This document shows positions 61,184-64,000 of a DNA stretch of 64,000 bases, one piece after another. The translations under genes were made by a program, and so were the position numbers. The stretch lies in the NCBI GenBank assembly GCA_023423045.1, contig JAFAGA010000044.1:60823-124822 (forward strand), written 5' to 3'. Origin of the DNA: Bacillota bacterium. Lineage in GTDB: Bacteria; Bacillota; Clostridia; Lachnospirales; Lachnospiraceae. Within the stretch, counting starts at the first letter, position 1, and each line of letters starts with the position of its first letter. The notes under the pieces are model-generated. The model was not told the DNA's origin. It saw only the letters and a list, made by a program, of their open reading frames with translations, and did not search any database.

Positions 61184-62410
61184 TTGAACAAATATATTGA
61201 TGATTTTCCGGCTCTTTTACAGCCGGACAAAAAAGGAAACCGCGTCGCCTACCTGGACAACGCGGCTACTACACAAAAGCCGCTCTCCGTGCTTCGCGCC
61301 GTGGAAGATTACTACCTCCGGCTCAATGCCAACCCCCATCGCGGCGCCTACGACCTCAGTATCCTGGCAACAGGCGTCCTGGACAACGCGAGAGAAAAGG
61401 TACGCAGCTACATCGGCGCAAAAAAAGCGGAGGATATCATATTTACCAAAAATGCGACGGAGGCCCTAAACCTGATTGCCGCAAGCTATGGCGGAACCTT
61501 CCTGAAAGAAGGGGATGAGATCGTAGTCGCAATATCGGAGCATCACAGCAATCTGGTGCCCTGGCAGCAGATTGCAAGACATAAAAAAGCCTCCCTGTCC
61601 TATCTCTATACCGATCAAAAGGGAGTGCTGACTCCGGAGGAGATAAACAGCAAGATCACCAATAACACAAAGATTCTGGCGATGGCCCATGTCTCCAACG
61701 TGACCGGACAAATCAACCCCTTAGAACTTATCATTGAACGTGCTCATCAGGTGGGTGCCGTCACCGTAATTGACGGAACACAGAGCGCCCCTCATATGGC
61801 CGTGGATGTATCCGCTCCGGACGCTGATTTCTATGTATTCTCCGGGCACAAGATGCTGGCCCCCATGGGGATTGGAGTCCTGTATGGCAAATCAGAGCTT
61901 CTTGATAAGATGCCGCCGTTTCTCTTTGGAGGGGATATGATAGAATATGTAGAGGAGCAGGTTTCCACCTTTGCTCCCCTCCCTCAGAAATTTGAGGCAG
62001 GTACTGCTAATGTGGAGGGTGCCGCGGGTCTTGCTGCCGCCATAGAATATATTGAGGCCATCGGAATCCATGAAATTCACAGGTTGGAGCAGGAGCTCAC
62101 CCAATATATGCTGGAGCGTCTTGCAGCTGTCCCCTATGTAAAAATTCTGGGGCCGGATACCATCGACAATCGCATCGGCGTGGTTCCATTTACAATGGAG
62201 AATGTCCATCCACACGATATTGCTACTATCTTAAATTCCGATCACATAGCCATAAGATCCGGTCACCACTGCGCACAGCCGTTTCACCGGTATCTCGGAG
62301 TACCGGCAAGCTGCCGCGCAAGTGTATATCTGTATAATACCAGAGAGGATATTGACCGGCTTGCAGATAGTCTTAAAGGAGTCAGGAGGTGGCTCGGATA
62401 TGGAGCTTAA
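61184..62410 (+). CDS. sufS: Cysteine desulfurase SufS
   Basis: 408 residues beginning with TTG directly after the sufD stop, with AGGAGG ten bases upstream. Type II cysteine desulfurase: YLDNAATTQKPLSV, ISEHHSNLVPWQ, VIDGTQSAPHMAVDV, the PLP lysine in YVFSGHKMLAPMGIG and the active cysteine in IRSGHHCAQPFHRYLG. It supplies sulfur to SufU. Confidence 0.95.
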   Translation: MNKYIDDFPALLQPDKKGNRVAYLDNAATTQKPLSVLRAVEDYYLRLNANPHRGAYDLSILATGVLDNAREKVRSYIGAKKAEDIIFTKNATEALNLIAASYGGTFLKEGDEIVVAISEHHSNLVPWQQIARHKKASLSYLYTDQKGVLTPEEINSKITNNTKILAMAHVSNVTGQINPLELIIERAHQVGAVTVIDGTQSAPHMAVDVSAPDADFYVFSGHKMLAPMGIGVLYGKSELLDKMPPFLFGGDMIEYVEEQVSTFAPLPQKFEAGTANVEGAAGLAAAIEYIEAIGIHEIHRLEQELTQYMLERLAAVPYVKILGPDTIDNRIGVVPFTMENVHPHDIATILNSDHIAIRSGHHCAQPFHRYLGVPASCRASVYLYNTREDIDRLADSLKGVRRWLGYGA

Positions 62411-62828
62411 CGAATTATATACCGAAGTGATTACAGAATACAGCCAATCCAAAAAGCATCATCACCCAATAGAGCATTCCGATGTCTGCGTACGTGGTGT
62501 CAATCCCAGCTGCGGAGACGATATCACCCTGGATCTGCGAATGAACGATAATACCATCGAACAGGTAGCTCTCTCCGGAAGCGGCTGCGCCATATCCGAG
62601 GCATCAGCTGAAATGATGGCGGAGTTGATGGAGGGAAGAACGAAAGAAGAAGCGCTCCAACTGGTGGCAACCTTTCTTGGCATGATAAAAAAGACCGTGA
62701 CGGAGGAAAAGGATTTGGATGCCCTGGAGAATGCTGTCGCCTTCCAAAATATATCCAATATGCCCGCAAGGGTAAAATGTGCGGTTCTTGCATGGCATAC
62801 CATGGAGGAAGCCATCCATAAACTGTGA
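62400..62828 (+). CDS. sufU: Sulfur-transfer/zinc protein SufU
   Basis: 142 residues from the ATG seven bases after AGGAGGTGG; it overlaps the end of sufS by 11 bases. The zinc and sulfur-acceptor residues are in place: C38 in NPSCGDD with D40, C63 in GSGCAISEAS, and C127 in RVKCAVL. It accepts persulfide from SufS in Firmicutes. Confidence 0.95.
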   Translation: MELNELYTEVITEYSQSKKHHHPIEHSDVCVRGVNPSCGDDITLDLRMNDNTIEQVALSGSGCAISEASAEMMAELMEGRTKEEALQLVATFLGMIKKTVTEEKDLDALENAVAFQNISNMPARVKCAVLAWHTMEEAIHKL

Positions 62829-62834
62829 ATCAAA

Positions 62835-62878
62835 AACCCCGTTCCATCCTTCGTACCTGACGAAGGCGGACCGGGGTT
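62835..62878. terminator. Bidirectional terminator between sufU and the wall hydrolase
   Basis: AACCCCG (62835-62841) pairs with CGGGGTT (62872-62878); an inner CCTTCG/CGAAGG hairpin extends the stem. GGTTTTCT follows on the plus strand and TTTTTGATT on the minus strand, so it can stop both converging transcripts. Confidence 0.85.
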
Positions 62879-62899
62879 GGTTTTCTAACCATTATTTCT

Positions 62900-63697
62900 T
62901 TACTTAAACTTATGATTACCCAGCTTATAGGTATATCCCTTCATACTGCCGCTGAAGGAAAGATATTTGCTGAAATCCACCGTCTTACTTCCGACGGTTA
63001 TGTCCGTCTGACCGCTTAACGCCGCTTTTGCCGCCTCTATGCAGTCCTTTTCTGCTGCTGAAGTAAATCTCCCTGCATCATATTCGGCCAGCGCCTTCTT
63101 GAGGCTGCCGTTTCTGGCCGGACTGAATTGGTATCTCTGATAAATGACGTTCTTTACCGTATCCGGATACCGGCTGGATCTGACGCGGTTCATAACCACT
63201 ATGGCAACTGCAAGCTTGCCGTTGTAGCTTTCGCCCTGTGCTTCACAAAATACTAATGCTGATAACAGTCTTAATTCAGACTTGGTGTATTTAGCTGCTG
63301 CCTTCTTGACAGTTTCTTTCTCTGCCTTTTCTGTCTTCTTGGCTTTTTCTGTATCTTTGGCTTTCTCAGCAGCCTCTGCTTCTTCTTCGGAATCCTCTGT
63401 CTCCTCATCTGCGGAGACTTCAGCCGCCTGGTCTGACGCCTCTTCCACTTCGGTAAGAGCTTCTTGCTGATTCTCTGTTACTGCCGCATCTTCTGCTGCA
63501 GGTACTTCTGTATTTCCATCCGTAGAACCATCTTCTGCAAGACTGGTCACTACATCCTGTTCTGTCAATATCTCTGCCGTTACATCCTGCTGGTCTTGAT
63601 TTTCGGGGGTTCCCTCTGCTGCATGTGCGCTTGCTCCTGTAAAACAGAAAGCGGTTATTGCAATCAGCATACATGCTGCTAACTTCCTAAATCTCAT
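62900..63697 (-). CDS. Secreted cell wall hydrolase, SleB/CwlJ type
   Basis: 265 residues. Signal peptide MRFRKLAACMLIAITAFCF with cleavage after SAHA. Residues ~30-135 are an acidic, Ala/Glu/Lys-rich linker. The C-terminal ~125 residues are a Hydrolase_2 domain: ELRLLSALVFCEAQGESYNG with the catalytic glutamate, AIVVMNRVRSSRYPDTVKNV, YQRYQFSPARNGSL. The family cleaves peptidoglycan, often in spore germination, but the long linker also fits a vegetative enzyme. Confidence 0.88.
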   Translation of the reverse strand: MRFRKLAACMLIAITAFCFTGASAHAAEGTPENQDQQDVTAEILTEQDVVTSLAEDGSTDGNTEVPAAEDAAVTENQQEALTEVEEASDQAAEVSADEETEDSEEEAEAAEKAKDTEKAKKTEKAEKETVKKAAAKYTKSELRLLSALVFCEAQGESYNGKLAVAIVVMNRVRSSRYPDTVKNVIYQRYQFSPARNGSLKKALAEYDAGRFTSAAEKDCIEAAKAALSGQTDITVGSKTVDFSKYLSFSGSMKGYTYKLGNHKFK

Positions 63698-63786
63698 ACT
63701 GCACTCCTTAATGATAGATTATTAAATATTACTTATTTAAGACAACTTCTTAATCTTTTTAACACTTAGTTAATATCTATGTAATA

Positions 63787-63814
63787 ATTATAACACAAAA
63801 ATGCCAAAGTTCAA
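63787..63814 (-). promoter_or_regulatory. Sigma-A promoter of the wall hydrolase
   Basis: Minus strand: TTGAAC, 16-base spacer, TATAAT. The leader is ~80 bases. Confidence 0.7.
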
Positions 63815-64000
63815 GCATTATTTTGCAGTCCCTCAAATAAACGTGAAATCAAGCCCATAAATTACTATAATTTATTATTACTGCACAGTCAAAAGTTCTA
63901 AAAATAAAATAACCCTTCCAAGCCATTTTATGGTATCCTAAAAGTCACTACACTACAAAGGATAAAAATCGCCGAAAGAGTTATCTCGTGGTAAGTTTAC
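63815..64000. other. A/T-rich end of window, no gene seen
   Basis: No frame or structured element that I can support lies between the hydrolase promoter and the right edge. Confidence 0.6.

Overview
The window looks like chromosomal DNA from a flagellated clostridium, most likely a Lachnospiraceae member. I infer this from the late flagellar gene order (flgM-flgN-flgK-flgK-flgL-fliW-csrA-flaG-fliD-fliS-flagellin), a sufCBDSU iron-sulfur operon, a CdaR-type regulator, a YitT membrane protein, an MsmX-type ATPase and a SleB/CwlJ-type wall hydrolase. No rRNA, tRNA, CRISPR array, phage gene or transposase was seen.

Layout. (1) 1-36.7 kb is a surface/flagellin glycosylation island, almost all on the minus strand. 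It holds two Maf/DUF115 motility-associated proteins and the start of a probable third gene sharing their N-terminal domain. It has a complete legionaminic acid gene set (7.2-14.2 kb: LegG, LegI, LegH, PtmE, LegC, LegB, LegF), two oxidoreductase/methyltransferase pairs, and a run of glycosyltransferase-like proteins (19.4-27 kb). A second nonulosonate-type pair consists of two fusion proteins: NeuB-SAF-cupin at 27-28.5 kb and NeuA-HAD at 32.8-33.8 kb. A plus-strand licC-licA phosphocholine-activation pair sits between them. The 7-24 kb part is visibly more A+T-rich than the flagellar and suf genes, which suggests an acquired or fast-diversifying locus. (2) 36.7-48.6 kb is the late flagellar cluster. 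Sigma-28-type promoters can be read upstream of flagellin, flaG and flgM, and also upstream of a 684-residue secreted protein at 1.6-3.7 kb, which would tie that protein to the motility regulon. (3) 48.6-57 kb is housekeeping: an ArsB/NhaD-type permease with a structured mRNA leader, a CtpA protease, a CdaR regulator, an MsmX-like ATPase, a YitT protein and an LCP-like protein. Related structured intergenic repeats are scattered between them. (4) 57.2-62.8 kb is a plus-strand operon: a MarR regulator with a cysteine-rich tail, then sufC-sufB-sufD-sufS-sufU. (5) A secreted SleB-like wall hydrolase closes the window.

How it fits together. Flagellin is expressed from a sigma-28 promoter and probably controlled post-transcriptionally by CsrA/FliW, both encoded here. 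FliS, FliD, FlaG and the FlgK/FlgL junction proteins complete the filament. The island makes CMP-legionaminic acid, and perhaps a second CMP-activated acid sugar plus CDP-choline. Maf proteins and the glycosyltransferases would attach these to flagellin or another surface polymer. The most unusual items are the two bifunctional nonulosonate fusions, the lic genes without licB or licD, a helical domain shared by the Maf protein, a flagellin-linked 109-residue protein and the edge gene, the permease leader RNA, and the covarying intergenic hairpin family.
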